Translations under genes and position numbers: made by a program
Shown: in pieces, positions 4,583-5,318 of the stretch
Position numbering within the stretch: the first letter of the stretch is position 1
Layout: each line of letters opens with the position of its first letter
Notes under the pieces: generated by a model
The model's database searches: none
What the model was told of the DNA's origin: nothing
The model's input: only the letters and a program-made list of their open reading frames with translations
Origin: an uncultured Thermomicrobiales bacterium
GTDB taxonomy: Bacteria > Chloroflexota > Chloroflexia > Thermomicrobiales > Thermomicrobiaceae
Reading direction: 5' to 3'
Assembly: GCA_937891245.1 (NCBI GenBank)
Contig: CALAGB010000339.1
Location: forward strand, 1-5,318
Length of the DNA: 5,318 nucleotides

Positions 4583-5318
4583 ATGGCGACAACGAAACCA
4601 GCGGTGCGTTCGGTACACACGGAACGCTACGATCCGCACGCGATCGAAGAAAAGTGGCAGAGGATCTGGGAACAGACGCGTCTGTACGAAACCAAAGAAG
4701 ATCCACACCGACCGAAGTGGTACCACGTCACGATGTATCCATACCCGTCGGGCGATCTCCATATTGGGCATTGGTACGCGATGACGCCGTCCGACGCGGC
4801 AGCGCGATTCAAGCGGATGAACGGCTACAACGTCCTCTTCCCGATGGGCTTCGATGCGTTCGGCCTGCCGGCCGAAAATGCAGCGATCAAACGGGGCATT
4901 CACCCGTTCACCTGGACGATGGCGAACATCGAGCGAATGCGCAAGCAGATGCGTTCGATGGGCACCATGTTCGACTGGACGCGCGAGGTCGTGACCTGTG
5001 TGCCGGAGTATTACCACTGGAACCAGTGGCTCTTCCTGCAGTTGTTGAAGAAGGGGCTGGCCTATCGCGCGAACGCGCCGGTCTGGTGGTGTCCGCACTG
5101 TCAGACGGTCCTCGCCAACGAACAGGTCATTGCCGGCCGCTGCGAGCGTTGCGAAACTGAAGTTATCCGGCGCGATCTGGAGCAGTGGTTCTACCGGATT
5201 ACCGCGTACGCCGACGAACTGTTGAGCTACGACGGCATCGAGTGGCCCGAACGTGTCAGGACGATGCAGCGCAACTGGATCGGCCGTTCGGAAGGGGCTC
5301 GTGTTCGCTTTACGGCGG
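4583..5318 (+). CDS. leuS: Leucyl-tRNA synthetase, N-terminal part
   Basis: Class Ia aminoacyl-tRNA synthetase that charges tRNA-Leu in the cytosol. The first 245 residues are visible; the frame is open at the right edge, so the editing domain, KMSKS loop and anticodon-binding domain lie outside. The LeuS signature MYPYPSGDLHIGHWYAM carries the HIGH ATP-binding motif at residues 60-63, followed by FPMGFDAFGLPAENAA (86-101) and MFDWTREVVTC. A zinc ribbon is formed by Cys170, Cys173, Cys187 and Cys190, and the region ends in RRDLEQWFYRIT and NWIGRSEGA. The start ATG at 4583 has GGAGGG at 4573-4578, four bases upstream. The first ~15 residues are a poorly conserved extension before the usual Y-x-P-xx-IE-xx-WQ opening. 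Expression is controlled by the T-box leader upstream, whose specifier codon CTC agrees with leucine. It is transcribed divergently from the NfeD-type gene. Confidence 0.98.
   Translation, partial: MATTKPAVRSVHTERYDPHAIEEKWQRIWEQTRLYETKEDPHRPKWYHVTMYPYPSGDLHIGHWYAMTPSDAAARFKRMNGYNVLFPMGFDAFGLPAENAAIKRGIHPFTWTMANIERMRKQMRSMGTMFDWTREVVTCVPEYYHWNQWLFLQLLKKGLAYRANAPVWWCPHCQTVLANEQVIAGRCERCETEVIRRDLEQWFYRITAYADELLSYDGIEWPERVRTMQRNWIGRSEGARVRFTA

Noticed and set aside
4337..5098. Minus-strand ORF of 253 codons across the tRNA, T-box and leuS start
   Set aside because: It runs antisense through a tRNA gene, a terminator and clear leuS sequence; no protein family recognised.

Overview
The window is high-GC bacterial DNA with tightly packed housekeeping genes. 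The leucyl-tRNA synthetase, YajQ and ClpP-class/NfeD proteins, a lipid acyltransferase and a T-box leader in a high-GC setting suggest a member of the Chloroflexota (perhaps near Thermomicrobia/Sphaerobacter). This placement is inferred from general sequence style, not from a search.

Layout. (1) 1-329 (+): 3' end of a HAD-IB family phosphatase. (2) 377-1351 (+): LpxL/HtrB-type lysophospholipid acyltransferase with an intact HX4D motif, probably co-transcribed with the phosphatase. (3) 1338-1829 (-): YajQ, whose end overlaps the acyltransferase end by 14 bp. (4) 1933-2574 (+): zinc-dependent poly-gamma-glutamate hydrolase family protein (YjqB/PghP type), divergent from yajQ. (5) 2585-4003 (-): membrane-anchored ClpP-class serine protease/NfeD protein, convergent with (4) across a 10-bp gap. 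Its nucleophilic Ser seems to be kept, but the dyad Lys appears to be replaced by Gln. (6) 4004-4582: a long intergenic region holding the leader of leuS. (7) 4583-5318 (+): 5' part of leuS, cut by the window edge.

The most notable element is the leuS leader. It is a recognisable T-box riboswitch: Stem I with kink-turn base, AGTA specifier-loop strand, specifier codon CTC (Leu) at 4289-4291, AGCGA bulge and distal loop, the T-box sequence at 4464-4477, and mutually exclusive antiterminator and terminator. Between Stem I and the antiterminator, where the Stem III hairpin normally lies, there is a complete, canonical tRNA-Ala(GGC) gene at 4373-4445 with the G3:U70 identity pair. Complementary arms GATAGG (4364-4369) and CCTATC (4454-4459) flank it, so the tRNA forms the apical part of the Stem III hairpin. 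A tRNA of one amino-acid identity built into a riboswitch that senses another tRNA is unusual. It implies a link between tRNA processing and the leuS attenuation decision.

Functionally, the tRNA-Ala and leuS supply translation, the phosphatase and acyltransferase probably act on phospholipid or glycolipid, the NfeD protein acts in the membrane, and the PgA hydrolase and YajQ are single-gene units.
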